Source: Rhabdornis inornatus
Lineage: Eukaryota > Chordata > Aves > Passeriformes > Rhabdornithidae
Direction of reading: 5' to 3'
NCBI GenBank assembly: GCA_013397075.1
Contig: VWZS01009593.1
Span: forward strand, 915,545 to 979,544
Length of the DNA stretch: 64,000 bases
The notes beneath the pieces were generated by a model, which did no database searches, was not told where the DNA came from, and saw only the letters and a program-made list of their open reading frames with translations. This document shows, one piece after another, positions 50,158-63,734 of the stretch; position 1 is the first letter of the stretch; the number at the start of each line of letters is the position of its first letter. A program made the translations under genes and the position numbers.

Positions 50158-50191
50158 TCCTTTTCTCAGATCTCCTGATCTGAGAAAAGGA
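50158..50191. repeat. Perfect 15-bp hairpin with 4-base loop
   Basis: TCCTTTTCTCAGATC (50158-50172), loop TCCT, GATCTGAGAAAAGGA (50177-50191). All 15 pairs are Watson-Crick. Too short for an ordinary microRNA precursor. No adjacent U-run that would suggest a terminator in this context. Confidence 0.97.
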
Positions 50192-52748
50192 CTATAATTC
50201 AGTTGTGCTCTGGATAAGCAGGTAAGATCTGTCAGAGCAAGAAAAGAAAATTTCGGGAGTGATAGAATTTGACATCACATCAATTTGTGAAGATTAAAAT
50301 TCCTTGAAAAGCAGGTTTTGGAAATGCTTCTTATACGCAGAGTGGAGTGCTGTTCAGCTCCAAATGAGTGGTAATAAAATATCACTTATTCCTTCGTGTA
50401 GAGTAAGTCTGATTCTTTCATACATTAGTTGAAAGAAGCTATTAAGATCCAAGTCTGAAATGGTAGATGTTTTCAACCCAGGTTATTATTAAAAGTGCGG
50501 TGACTAACTAGTTAATGAACTTACTTTATGTTTCAAATACCTGCATTGGGCACTGACAATAACTGAGTAGTAAGAAGATCAAGAAGTGAGGAAATCCTAG
50601 AAATCACTTAATAATAGCATGTTCACTCATTTTTTTACGTAATGGTTTTGAGTTCTCACAGTTTATATTAGTACATTGTCAGTGAAGCTTATCTGAAACC
50701 TGCATTTACTAAAGAAATTAATAATTCAATTTTTAAGGGAAGAAAAAGGTGCCACAGCATCACAGAGAACTCAAGAAAAAAATTCTTTGTATTAATATTA
50801 AAATTATTTGTATTAATACTAGTAATAGCAATACTCACTGGCCCCTAAATAAAATACATGTTTTTTCAAGAAATGTCTTCAATTGTTAGGGCATGACCAA
50901 AAATGGACATTGAATAAATAAATACCTGTAATTTCTCTGATATTTTTTTCTAATATTTGCATGGGCCTCAACACTGACATACTGAGACAGGGAATTGAAG
51001 AGTAAGAGTAAGTCTTTTCTGCATATCAATACCCAAGACATACTTCATGAGCTACATGGAGTTTGTTTAAATGTAGGTGCTGTACTGGGGGCTATGTCAC
51101 ATGGACAGTAGAAAAGGTGGCTCAGTGCCTCTTCTGGGGATGTCACTTGCATGGCTACTGACCAAGGGAGTAAATGAGAAATGCAGAGACCAGTGTTGCT
51201 GTGTTTCCCTGCTCACCCAGCCTATTCAAATCCCAGAGTGGAGAAGGTGAGGTTTTGTTTTTATCTGGCTTGTATTTGCAGTTTGCCTATATTTTAGGTC
51301 TGCCATATGTATTTGATGTGTCCTATACCCCCTCATCACAGGTCATATAGAAGAAGAATGCTTTATGTAAATATTACAGTTCAGAATGCTGCCACTGGCT
51401 TTGCGCATGGCTGGAACCCTGGATAAGAGTGGTATGCTTAAAAATTGTTATGCCTTTTTTCAAGTCTCATAATAGCAATTTAACTTTACTGACTTCTTTG
51501 TTAAGAAAAATGGTGACCTGAACTGTGCCATTTTTGTTATTATTCCTGTATAATTTTTATATTTTACATAATTTATAAGCCAAAAACTGGAGAATTAATG
51601 AAAGTATGATGCCACTGCACGTGAGAAATTTGAACAGTTATAAAAGAATGTCATTTATTCAGCTGACTTTTTCAGTGCATTTTAAAATAATTGCTTGCTT
51701 TTTGATTTAATGAGTATGTGGGAAATTTTCTAATTACAGATATAGCAAAATTTAGAAACAGGAAAAATAATCTAATGAGCAAAGGAAATTTTAGCCCGCT
51801 TTTTAAAATGAGAAAGTAGAAGGCTGAAGTAATTTGTGCAAAATTATCTCCACATTGCTCTTAAATACATATGCTGCTGTAAAACATTGTAAATAGTGAT
51901 GCTTACTACACTTTTAATAATTGGTGGTTGCAGCCAGTGCTAGTCAGTAAAATTATTGTTAATGTAACTACAATGTCAAAGTTTTGCAGAAACATGTCAG
52001 CAGTATTATTTTTGTTATTCCTTAGAGGAAAACAGTAACAGGCATAACTTTTCACAAAGTATAAAAGAATCTCTTGGAAATTCTGTTGGGTACAAGAGTA
52101 AATGTCACCTCTTTTCTAATAACATTTTACTGAATAAGATTTTTCAGTGCTTGCAGTTCAGGGAAAATAATGAAAGGAATTGCCACTGCTCATTGTTATT
52201 TCCAGAAGAAGAATCGTTTTACCATTTCCACGTGGGTAGGCTTGCAAGATACTTCTATATACGCTTTTTTTTTTTTTATTTTTAAATAATGGACACATTT
52301 TCTTTAGACAGTCTCTGCATGTCATCACGACTTTATATGATGCCTTCCTTGAACCCAAAGTAAAGCTCTGAAGAGTTTCGTGTTGTGCAGGTGCCATGAC
52401 TTGAATACCGTTGCTATGGAGTTTCTGAAATGTTATACTGAAAACTTCCTGCAATAATTCAACCACCCTCTGGCTTTTGAATCAAAAAGAAAAACATATA
52501 TAATCTTCCACAGCAATCAGATAATGGCTGCTGGTGTGAATACACACCTGTTAAGTTTTTCAGCAAACACTTCAACTTGTAGTAAATAAGGAAGTTTACT
52601 TCTTTGCTGTCCAAATGCAGACTAAATACTTTACTAGCTGTCCTTTCAAATTTTTTTAAATAAAAAGAAAAATAATAGTTTTATGGAACTGTTGGCTTCT
52701 AATATTTTAAACAAGACCTGAAATCCCTGAAATCATTCTTGAGTAATT
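50192..52748. other. AT-rich spacer, no gene seen
   Basis: No gene or known repeat recognised. Poly-T run at 52266-52278. Confidence 0.6.
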
Positions 52749-52815
52749 TTGTTTGTTTGTTTGTTTGTTTGTTTTGGGTTTTTTTGTTTGTTTGTTTGTT
52801 TTTTGGTTTTTGTTT
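52749..52815. repeat. (TTTG)n low-complexity tract
   Basis: GTTT units repeat with T-rich interruptions. A complementary CAAA-rich tract lies about 630 bases downstream. Confidence 0.9.
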
Positions 52816-53437
52816 AATTTTCTTTTCTATAAGAACAATAATTAGTTGTCTAATCCAGAAAAGAGACGTTCCGGCAATATCTCAATATTGCAAGGAATAT
52901 TAATTATATTCATTGTTACTTACATGAACACTTACTGAAATCCAGAAAAGATTATTCTAAATTGCTACACAGCTACTGTGCCAAAACTCTGAGAAGATCC
53001 TCTATAACAACTCAACAATATTTACAGAACAGATCGAATGGAGGGGAGAAAATAGTTTCTTTCTTTAAGCAAGACCTTCTTTATACAGAATTTTGTGCAG
53101 TACAATGGGCATAAAACCTAGCACCTCAGTGAAATCATAATTTGATTTTTTTTTTGAAGGATGATGTATCATTTTTAAGAATATATAGAATTCCACAATA
53201 CTGTGGTTTGAATAAAATTTGTTTTAATTCTTCAGACCTGATGGCAATATGGCCCAAGCTATAATACATCCTTATTATAGAAGGAAAGATAGTAAAATAA
53301 CATCACAGGGTGGAAGGGAATAATGAAAATGTTCATTAGCCATTTTGTATGTTAAAATGACTGAAACAGTAGGTACATATTTGGTCATAAACACTAAAAA
53401 GAAAAGGATGGATGTCCTTAATTATTTTCACTGTTAC

Positions 53438-53580
53438 AAAAAAACAAACGAAAACACAAACAAAAACCAAAAAACAAAACAAAACCAAAAACAAAAAACA
53501 AACAAACAACAACAACAAAAAAAAAACACACCAAAACCACCACCAAAAAAACCCCAAAAACCAACAAAAGCCAAACAACA
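53438..53580. repeat. (CAAA)n-type low-complexity tract
   Basis: About 140 bases built from CAAA, CAAAA, CAA and ACC steps. The long lysine/asparagine/threonine frames on the plus strand and the Phe/Cys/Val-rich frame on the minus strand (53336-53653) are artefacts of it. Confidence 0.92.
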
Positions 53581-53584
53581 ATGA

Positions 53585-56500
53585 AAAAACCTTTATGAAG
53601 GAAATAAAGATCAGATTGATAAATGTCATACTAAGAAGGCATTTTTCAAACATGAATGATAAGGTAGAGCTGTAGCCAAGATACTATCTTTAAAGCAGAG
53701 GACCTCAATGATGTGATAATTCTACAAAGCATCTTATTCCATTGTCTGAGGTGAGATACAGTCTGACTTTGATTAGGTCTCTGTTTTCTAAAGCCTGTCT
53801 CTGGCTCAGCATTTTTCAGATCTCCCTTATATTTACATCCATTAGTTATTTCCTCACTTAACTGAAGAGATGACTTGAGCCCAAACATGTTCTAGTATAC
53901 TGGGCATCTGACTGTAAAGCTTAACTCAGGATTTATCTCACAGGGTTTGTAAGAGAAAAAAAAAGCCTGGCTTAACTGATAATTTGAGAGTTAGTCTTCA
54001 CTAAATGGCCTCTGAATCCTGTAAATTGTTGCATGCTTGTGCAATGCAGTAGAAATGTCTTTGACATAATTTGCAGCTGTTTTTGATTTCCAGAAAAGAA
54101 GGATTTGACCTTGCAAGAAGCATATAATTAAAACTAATGGTAATAAGAAAAAGTGCATATTTTTGATGTGAATGTTCGCTGTAGAGAATCAGTTTCAACT
54201 TGGTGGTATGAGGCAAGTCACTAATGAACACTTAATAACTGTCCATGTAAACAACTAAGTGCATAGGCTTCAGTGTAGGTTCTGCGAGAACTTGTAGCTT
54301 TATACATTACCAAGAATCATAGTAAATACAGCCTGAAGGCAGGTTGTTCACGTCCTCCTTTTTTTTTTTATTGTGACTGCTTATTTGTTTGAGAGTGATG
54401 AATGAGAGTAACATAACTCCTTATATTGCACAGAAAGTAGCACAAACGGTTGCCCCACTGAGCTCACAAATATTCTCTATCTCTTCACAACAGCACAAGG
54501 ATTTGTATCACCAATGCTCTTGAAAGAGATGGTTAGCAGAACATTGTATGTCTGTAATGAATTCCCTTTATTTTTAATAAAATAAATAAGGTGTATATTT
54601 TCTTTTATGTTAATTCAATTTCATACAATTTTGAATATTGTAGGAACTTTGAGCACAGCTTTGTCTCATCTAGCCAAGCAGGTGACTTGATTCTAATAAC
54701 AACAAATCTGTATTTTATTTCAAAATTCAGATTGTTTCCTGCACTTGTTTAAACTGGTCTAGTGTATGAACTTAAATCTGAAATTCTTTGGAGTGGGAAA
54801 AATTATTTTACTGTTAGTATGCTTAGCACAGTCAGGTATGACCATAAGAAGTAGGACATTAGAAAAGAAGGAAAGATAGGTTTTAAATCTCTGGAATGCG
54901 TGTTTGTTGTCAAGGAATCTTCAGGACACTTTGTGAATTATATTGGTTACAAATTCTTGCATATTTTGTGTAAGCAAAGGCTTTTTTAATCACAGCATAA
55001 CTAAATCTGAATGTGCTTCTGCTTTTGCTGTCCATGTAAAACATTCAACTTAACAACAGAAATTCATTCAGTAATAACAAATCTTATGCTGATCTATAGT
55101 GATCTATGGGGTTTACTACACATCTTTGTATTCATTAACCTTAGTAAAGATACATGGATATGCTTTATCCCAAATGACATTATTGCTTTTGGTTCTCTAC
55201 TAACACAGAAATCCAGACAGTACTTATCTTGAGAAACACTGACATTCATAGATTCGTTAGACTACTTTCAGATACTACTGACTTGTCAACTAAATCAGCT
55301 AATGGAAGATTTCCAGGATCTATGATGATAAGGGTTATACCTCAGTAATAAAATGATGTGAAAATTTGGGTACTCAAAGGGAAATTACTTAATTTTGCAG
55401 GATGATGTGGAGAGATCCAGCTTCTGAAATGCATTTAATCATAACAAAACTTATAGTAAATTACATGTTTTTATTCTGTTTAGGAAAAAGAAGCTGAAAT
55501 CAAATGGTTTTCTTCAATTACAGGGATTCCAGTGTTATTGTACTGTGACACTACAGGGAAATGTAAATGTAGGCAAGGGCTCATGATTAGTAAACATGCA
55601 GTGTTTTAAATGGTAGCATAATGTCTGTTTCTTTCTTTGAATAACTGATAGCTGGATTATGAAAATTGCCTCAAAGAAAAAGAAGTTGTTACAACATTTT
55701 CCAACTAGGCATGATGAAGCCAGATTGTTTTCCCTGGAGCAGAAACATTTCATATAGAGTTTCTGGATCTCTGCTCTGGGGAAGGGTGGATGGGGAGTCA
55801 TGGATTCTTTCTTTTTTTGTTTCTTCCTTACATATCTGAAGCTCTGAGTATCTTTTGTATGTGTATCTTTTAGATATATGTGCTGGTGTGAGTAGATGAC
55901 TACTGATTTTGCTTTGACAATAGGACTACATGGCTTAAAATCATGTTCAGATTCATCTTAGGGCTGGTAGAAAGACCATGCTTGCTCATCTGCGTGTGCT
56001 TTGACTTGTATATATGTCAATAGGTAAGAAGATTCTCAAAGTAAAATTACTATTAAATGGAATATGGATCTAATTAGGCAGTTAACCAGTTTTGCCTCAC
56101 AGTTTTGAATGGCTGCTACTATAGATAGAACCCTTCTTAACACAGAGTAAGCAGAGTCACTGCATGGAGTTTGTAAAAGGTACAACCAGGTATCAGAATA
56201 TTAGTATTTGCTATGAGTGCTTTTAGACACCATCTGTTGTTTTGTTTTTACCATCAGAAAACAAAAAAATGTAAACCGAGGGAAATCAGCTCTTTAGAGG
56301 TAAGTATATTTTCCTCAGTGGCTAAATTGTATCATATATTAGAAAGCCAAATATCCTAACACAAAATTATAGTGCACATAAATGAATAATATCCACTTAT
56401 CACAAAAAAGAGGAGGGAGAAGAAAATGCAAGAAGAATTGCAGCAAATAATGCTTTAAAATATACTTGAGGTAGAGTTAGCACACATGATCATTTGAAAT

Positions 56501-57879
56501 TATTTACATAATTTGGATCTAATTATAACTAAACAAATGTGTTTCCTGTTTTATCTAAAGATCCAAGAGTGTTAAAACAGTGTGCAGTCTATACAATATC
56601 AGTGTGATATTTCACTTTTTTGTTAAACAGCTTCTCAGAATTATAACCTGTATCAATACAGTTTGTTGGGTTTTATGCTTGCTTCACTGCTTCTTATTTA
56701 AGAGGACTGAGGTGGTGAATACATGGCAGAGAAAGTGGTTTGAAAGCTGCTGTTGGAAGTACCAACTTTTTTTTTTTCTCCAAAACCAAATATTGTTTCA
56801 GCAGCTGCAGCCCAGCCCAAAATCCAGCTTATTTACAAAGCAGCTGTGTGTGAAGGTGAACAGACCACCCACATAGGAAACAACAAGGGCAAAAATTCTG
56901 CTCTCTGTTATTGCTCATTTTCGTCATTGGCTAATAGCTAAATTTGGCATATTTAAACTAAAGTACTGTTTTTAATGGTTTATTTTATCTTTTCTCAGCT
57001 TCCCATCTGTTGCCCAGGGCTTTTCCTGCTGAGATAGAAAAGTATGTTTTGTGTGAATGGGTAAAATTCTTTCAACAGAAAGAACAGAAGAAGATTTAAG
57101 CTGCCTCAAACCTCAGGCTCCTGGTCCATTAAAAGGTTCACCTGCTAACACAGGTCAGAAATGGTAAAAGCATCACACTGAATCATATCAATCCTTCATA
57201 ATCTTTAAAAAATAAAGCAAAATAATTACTTCAAGAGTCTGAGGATTTTATCAGATAGTTAATGAAAGTAAATTTTTGTTGTCTGCTATTTAGATATTTT
57301 AGTAAGCGGGGGAGAAACACCAAGATTAGATACCTTTCTCTTGTTTGGACTTGACTTTGCAGAATGGCATACATAATCCAGGTTGCATTTTTGATAACTA
57401 CAATAATGTAAATACTTTAAAAAGATGAAGTAACATTTTTCCATTTTTCAAAAGTTTCACAAATCAGAGAATGCAGAAGTTAAAAATTATGTCCAAGTCA
57501 CTGGATCAATGGGCCAGCCACTCTGGAGCTGTTCCTGTCAGATGTGTTCTATAGGACATGTCAGTGGTGCTGTCATTAAAACTAATAGGATTCAGTTTGA
57601 GTTATTGTTCAGGGATCTGTAACCTGCCATATCAGGCTGAAGTGACCTTTGTGAAATTCTGCACTTTGTACACTTTTTTTTTCTTTTTTTTTTAAACTGG
57701 AGATGCACAAAGTTCGCATTGTTTGCCATCTGGACACACAGATTAGCATCAAAGCAGTATTTTAAGCAGTTTGTACTCAATTTGTTTGCTTCAATTTCTT
57801 GGTGACAAACTCAGTAATACCTTTGCTTACTTCGAGCCATTGAAAAGAATTGTTAGGGCACTGGAAAACACTTATTGGA
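53585..57879. other. AT-rich spacer, no gene seen
   Basis: No gene or known repeat recognised. Confidence 0.58.
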
Positions 57880-57950
57880 TGATCCAAAGGACACTGAAAT
57901 CAGCAGGTGATTTCCATTAACTTCTATAAGCATTCAGTGCTCTCCATAAC
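57880..57950. repeat. Possible ancient palindromic repeat relic
   Basis: GATCCAAAGGACACTGAAATCAG is followed by GATTTCCATTAACTTCTATAAG. This matches the order of the dispersed inverted-repeat element noted at 10044. Decayed. Confidence 0.4.
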
Positions 57951-58557
57951 AATTTCTTTTCTGACTGCTGAGAATAAAATGATAGAAGTTTAAACATTTT
58001 TTGAATCAAAGTTCTAAAAGAGCATTAAGTGTGCTGATGAATAATGTACAACAACTACTTACACAGCTGCTGAGAAGATCTTTTTGAGAATTATTTGTCT
58101 GTAAAATCTCTTGCAGTTGGAGAGCCTGAACCCAGAATCTCATTAGTTTTAGTGTCAACTTTGAGCTTAGATATACAACCTATAACATTATTGTAAGGAA
58201 TGCTTAATGTTCTTTAAGATAGAGACTGACTACTTTTTACTTATTTTTTTTCTGGTGGCTATTCCCAAATACTTGCAACCTGTCAAGAGAATCTGTCCAT
58301 CAATAATACACAATATTATGCATCAGTTACTTTGTAAGCTCCTTAGCTGTCAAGATCATTTTTTAAAGGGCTGTCACTTAGTCACACAAATGAAAACTGA
58401 ATTATGCTACAGACTGTATGAACCTGCAGTCCTAATTTACTTGATGTGATGGGAGAAGAAGGTGACAAAAAATTTAAAATACTGCACAAAAAAAGTAGCT
58501 GAAACTGTATCATTACTGACTATCACAGTTCTAAGGCGAGTTTACAAAATTAAGGTC
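57951..58557. other. AT-rich spacer, no gene seen
   Basis: No gene or known repeat recognised. Confidence 0.6.
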
Positions 58558-59089
58558 TGTGCTGTTTTGGGATGGGCTGGCATGAATTTTCCTCACAGTA
58601 GCTATTGTGGGGCTGTGTTTTGGATTTGTGCTAAACACAGTGTTGATAATATTGCGATATATTCATTATTGCTGAGCAGGGCTTACATACAGATGCACAA
58701 AATATTGGGAGGGGACACAGACAGGACAGTTGATCCCAGCTTATCCAAGGAATATCTGAGACCAAAGGTATCATGCTCAGCACATAAATATGGGGGAGGA
58801 AGGTGGAGATGTTCGGTGTGATGGCATTTGTATTCCCAAGTCACTGTCATATATGATGGAGCCCTGCTTTCCTGGGGATGGCTGAACACCTGCCTGCCCA
58901 TGGGAATACAGAATGAATTCCTTGTTTTGCTTTGCTTGTATGTGTGGCTTTTGATTTGCTGATTAAATTGTTTTTATCTCAACCCACGAGTTTCTTTCAC
59001 TTTTACCCTTTCAATTCTTTCCCCATTCCAGTTGGAAGTTATGTGAACAATTGGCTGCATGGGATTTAGTTGCCAGTTGGGGTTAAAAT
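58558..59089 (+). mobile_element. Solo LTR, ERVL-like, plus strand
   Basis: Starts TGTGCTGTTTTGGG and reads through text I associate with an abundant songbird ERVL LTR: 'ggcatgaattttcctcacagtagctattgtgggg' near the start, 'catgctcagcacataaatatggg' in the middle, 'cccacgagtttctttcacttttaccctttcaattc' and 'ggctgcatgggatttagttgcc' near the end. ATAAATA near 58785 may be the TATA box, and ATTAAA at 58962-58967 a polyadenylation signal, giving plus orientation. The usual terminal CA is not visible and no TSD was found, so the right end (about 59089) is probably eroded. Length (about 530 bp) fits this LTR type. Confidence 0.78.
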
Positions 59090-59369
59090 CCTAATTTTCC
59101 TTATAAATCTTAATCTCATTTTTGTTGTTATTCAAATATCTATTACTATTACAATGTAAAGAAATAAACAGGACATGAAAAAACCTCAAAACTAAAACCA
59201 CAATCATTAATTGATGGAATTCCTGTTGCGTAGGTCTTAAACAATGACGGAATATAGAAACAATATTCTCAAGAGAAGTAGCAAATTATATGAGGTTTAT
59301 TTTTTATATTTTTCATTACAAAATAAATGTAAACCAAAATTATGATACATATAGCTAGCCACAGCAAAG
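59090..59369. other. AT-rich spacer, no gene seen
   Basis: Nothing recognised. Confidence 0.5.
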
Positions 59370-59450
59370 GCTTGGGGGAAAAAAGGTTAAGTGATCTACC
59401 TGTGACGATAAAACAGCTCTGTAGGATTAGGACCTCAGAACATTCTTGAA
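59370..59450 (+). repeat. Possible MIR-like SINE fragment
   Basis: GGTTAAGTGATCTACCTGTGACGATAAAACAGCTCTGTAGGATTAGGACCTCAGAA-like text follows the MIR core order ('ggttaagtgacttgcccagggtca...cagagctgg'). Decayed; needs a profile search. Confidence 0.42.
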
Positions 59451-59814
59451 ACTCATTGTCTATATTATTAAATTCTTAGAAAAAAAATTAATTGACACAT
59501 TGACACAAATGTGGACCACAACTCAGGCATGGCTGGGAAATCAACATGGCCTAGGAAATTGTCCATGCAGGTAAAAGTCTGTTTTAGAGTCTGAAATGTA
59601 ATGTATCAATTATATCTGGCCAATGGTAGGTGATTTCAGGGCCAGAAAACATCCCCTGGTAAGTTTAATATAACAGAGAGCCTGCAGTCCACCCAAAGGC
59701 AGTTTGACTGTTGAACTTGGGGTCATACAGTGTGCCAAATTTCCTGCTGGTGTATCTTTGTTGACTTAAAAATATCTCAGTAATAAAGAATTTGACACTG
59801 CAAGCACATTTCAG

Positions 59815-59821
59815 AGATAGG

Positions 59822-59887
<66 letters not shown>
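59815..59887. repeat. (GATA)n microsatellite
   Basis: About sixteen to eighteen uninterrupted GATA/ATAG units after one GTAG variant. On the minus strand it encodes a Leu-Ser-Ile-Tyr run, a low-complexity frame. Confidence 0.97.
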
Positions 59888-59888
<1 letters not shown>

Positions 59889-62842
59889 CATTTTGTTGCC
59901 ATAACACATTTGATTCAGTCAGTCACCTAAAGTTGTATTTAGGTGTATTTATAAGCCTATAGGAAAATATGATGATCTCATTGTAAATGCTGAATGTCTG
60001 GTTTATTCTTTTATTCCCAGGCAATCTTATGGTAAAGGGAGAGGTTACAGATGTGTATAGTGTAGAACAGTTGTCCTAAGTCTTCAGCTGATACATTTGG
60101 TGAGAAGTGTTAACCCTTTGAATAAAGGAACATATTTAACAGTAAATTCTGCAACTTTAGACAATACAGAAAAGTAACCTTGGGCACTGTCTCTTTTTCT
60201 ACATGTCCTTTCTACAAACATTTTCTGAAGTAAGCTGACAAAACCCAGTAGATATTATAGTCAAGACAACAAGCAAGTGAAAGTAATTAAAGAAGCAGAA
60301 TGCTTATATGACCTTACACCTCTATATAAAAAAACCTCAAGCCATGTAAATAATTGATATTAAGAGATGCTGGACAGTTTAGGCACTTTGCTGACCTTGT
60401 GCTGCTCTGCTAGGTTCTTTCAGTCTGTATTGTTAATTTCTGTTGACTTTGTAAGATAATTTCAGATGATTCTAAATATGTCATCTTTGAAAGCATTATG
60501 AAATATTACCTTCTCTGAAAGCATTACAAAATAGTACTTCTGGCAGTTAAAGATATCAAATTGTCTGTTACTGATTCTTGCTTTAGTGTCTACTATTTAA
60601 AAACTATAATCTTCATTATTAACACTACCTGTGTATTGCAAAATACAATTGTGATTTTTTATGGCTTTGTGAAACTTGTGAAGAATATGACATGGTATTC
60701 AGGTCTTATTAGTTAAAATTTCTATATAGTTAATCTAATACTGGGTAATGAGTTTTAGTTTATTAAACAGAAATGCCTAGTGAAGAATATGTTGATTATT
60801 AGAAACTCAGATTATTTAAAATAAAAATACACTTATACTAGGATTAAATTTATTTAACTTTATCTCCTCAAAAGCCATAAAATCAAGTCTAAGCATTAGA
60901 TCCCTCTACAGTAAGTGATAAATTATTTCATATAGAGTTAGATAAACATGCACAGTGATTCATTTAACCTCCCTGATGTCTGGATGAAACTAGCAGCAAC
61001 TTTTCTCTCTCAATATTATTCCTGCAAGTAATGAGAGATATGATAAGCTCTATATATAATAGGAAGAGTAACATTATTCTGTTGAGGTAAGAAAGGAAAG
61101 TTACTGACCTTCATAGAGCTAATTGAAAGGAAAGCATTTTCTATAGTCCCTCTATTTTCAAGCATGGCACATACTACACATGCATTCGTTTACATACATT
61201 GATACATGCAGTATATAAAATTGCCATGAAAAGGCTCTCGATATCTGAGTCTTGATGCTAATGATATTGTGACACTAATTAATGATAATTAATATATTCT
61301 TGGCACAATATTAGGCACAATATTTAATATGGAGACACATAAAATGTATTAGTTATTTCATTATTCAAAAGTGCAAGACTACACAGTTTTTTCCCTAATC
61401 TAAATTTAGCTCATCATCTGTACGCCAAAAGAGAGCAGTATCATCTTCATACCACTAACTGTAGGAATTTCTGTTCTCCAGCACAGATCTTTTTCAAAAT
61501 ATTGTCATAGCTCATGTATGATTGTTAGCTTAATAATTACAGGTTTGGTGCTTTTTGTGTCTTACTGTACTTGCCAAGCCTCTGTCGTCCGCTATGGCTT
61601 TGGAATTTTAAATAAACAATTTTTGTTTCTTTTTAACTATAGTTGAGCTCAAGAAAGCATTAAACACCTTAAACTATAATATTATGTTTCCTTCTTCCAC
61701 CCATGTAGAGTTACTCAGAAGTCGTATTGGCTGTCAGAAGATTTTTTATTTCTAAAAGCACCATGTGTACTGATGAGTTACAGTCTAGATAATTTTGCCT
61801 GACTAGTGGAGTAATATCCTTATCTTTTTTTCATTTTGTCATGCACATCATGTCAGACAAAACACTGGGTATAGTTTTAGATTCCTTATTCAGGCCAAAA
61901 AATTGCCACAAGGCCTTATCAAACTGCTTGATTGGCTGCTTGAACAACCACAGTTTGCTTTGTCGCTCTTCCAGAGGACAACTTTAACTGTGCACAGCAC
62001 TTTCAAATACTATACACTACAGAGGGGAAAAAGAACAACAAAATTGCTTATTCTGGAAATGAAAAAAAGAAATAATTTGTGTGGAAGTTAGTTTCTTCCT
62101 TTTTTTGCTGGTTGATTCTTAAGTCAGAAGTGAAATTCCATCAGTTCTGCCTTACATATGAAATATAATTTTCAGAGTGGCAACACGAATCTATGACTCA
62201 AGAATTTGATGTTGGTCTTTTCCTTTTTGAAATGCTAAAATTTAGCTTCAAGCCACTTAGTGGACCTGTATGTAATTTCTGTACGTAGAAATGCACTTTC
62301 TGCATAATCTCATGGGCCTCCATCCAGGAGGAGCTAGAGGGCACGACCAGAGACAGAACAATTAAAATAATACCCTGCAGCCAGTTAATATCCTGCAGCC
62401 AGTTTTCTAAAACAATGACAAATTATCACTACTGAAGAATTTAAGATAATATTTTAAAGACTTTAAAATTATTGCCAAAATAATCAGTCTTCATAGGCCA
62501 TAAGATACTTGCAGACATTTATCCCTCTAATTTCCTAAAACATCAGACCATCTTGATAAAATATATTACAAAAATATTTCATTTTGCTACACTTATGACT
62601 TAATGATTTTTTTTTAAAGGTATGATTTTTGTTTGGATGGAGTGTGAGAAAACTCACTCAAAGGGCCACTAAAGCTCTGTCATACTTTTTGTTTTGGCTA
62701 GAAAATCTGCATGCACTCAGAAAATCTGTGACACATAAAAATGCTTACTAAGCATTAACAGTATGAAGATCTTAAAAAAATCAAAGCTTTTGTTGCAGAG
62801 TATATTTAGAAGATAGACAGCAATCTTTCATTTTATAAATGC
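59888..62842. other. AT-rich spacer, no gene seen
   Basis: No gene. A short 18-base period tandem pair (CCTGCAGCCAGTT at 62374-62386 and 62392-62404) and a 32-base imperfect pair near 60487-60530 are present. Confidence 0.55.
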
Positions 62843-62893
62843 ATGCAAATTATCATTGTTAACATTATTTTAATGCAAATTAACATTGATAAC
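62843..62893. repeat. Paired ATGCAAAT octamers in a 30-bp imperfect duplication
   Basis: ATGCAAAT (the octamer bound by POU-domain factors) at 62843-62850 and 62873-62880, each followed by near-identical 13-base tails (TATCATTGTTAAC and TAACATTGATAAC). It may be a small duplication without function or a cis-regulatory pair. Confidence 0.6.
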
Positions 62894-63734
62894 AGTTATC
62901 TATACCATTTCTAATATCTATTTGTTTAACATTCCATCCATGTCTGGGCCCTGAACTTTATCACAATTCTTGACTTCTGATCTTTCTCTTCAGGATTTTT
63001 TTGTCCTCTGTTCCTCACTCAAAAGGTTTCTTATCCAAGTATTTTCACCTTTTATATGTTTGCAGGAACCCTATTTCATGTGCTAATAGTTTCTGTCAGA
63101 CTTATGAACATATTACATAAGATTAATCATGCAAACATAACCTGTATTTACTTTAGAATAAACGCACATGTACATGAAGATGTTTTCAAGGATCTTTAAC
63201 TCTCCATTTTTTTTTTTTTAATTTGACTTATAATGTCTCAGAAAACTTCTGCTTAGAAATTCCATCCTCTTCAACATACAGAATTGTTTACAGGAATCCC
63301 TTTTAATGCTTTTCTTAGATAAAGTTGTATTTCCCTCATGATGTCTCTAACAGACTTCTTTGGGGGGAAATCAGAGAAAGGCTGTGACGTAGGCAATAAT
63401 ACCTACATTTTGTTACACAGGCACCCTGGGCATTGATCTTTCATCTACTGAGACATTTTTCATATTTTTCATATTTGGACACAGGAGTTGCTATTTATAT
63501 ATAAAATAAGAATTTTATTCTCTGGAGGTGAACAGGCTGTTGGCTGTTCAGCCCTTTGTCAGCAATTTTTTCATAGATCCACACTGTCTATTCTGTAGTG
63601 GTTGGTATTTCTTCACATGTTTCAAAAGTTCATTACTGCCACATGGAGGTGGTGGAGTTTAAGAAGATCTAAGGGAAATTCTCTCTGTTATCTCTGTTGA
63701 AATACACTTGCAGAAGAGAGAATTTTTCACTATC
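62894..63734. other. AT-rich spacer, no gene seen
   Basis: No gene recognised. On the minus strand a polyadenylation-like GAATAAAATTC sits near 63512 (plus), downstream of the coding-like frame at the right edge. Confidence 0.5.

Noticed and set aside
53336..53653. Open frames of Lys/Asn/Gln-rich and Phe/Cys/Val-rich proteins
   Set aside because: Pure low-complexity CAAA tract artefacts.
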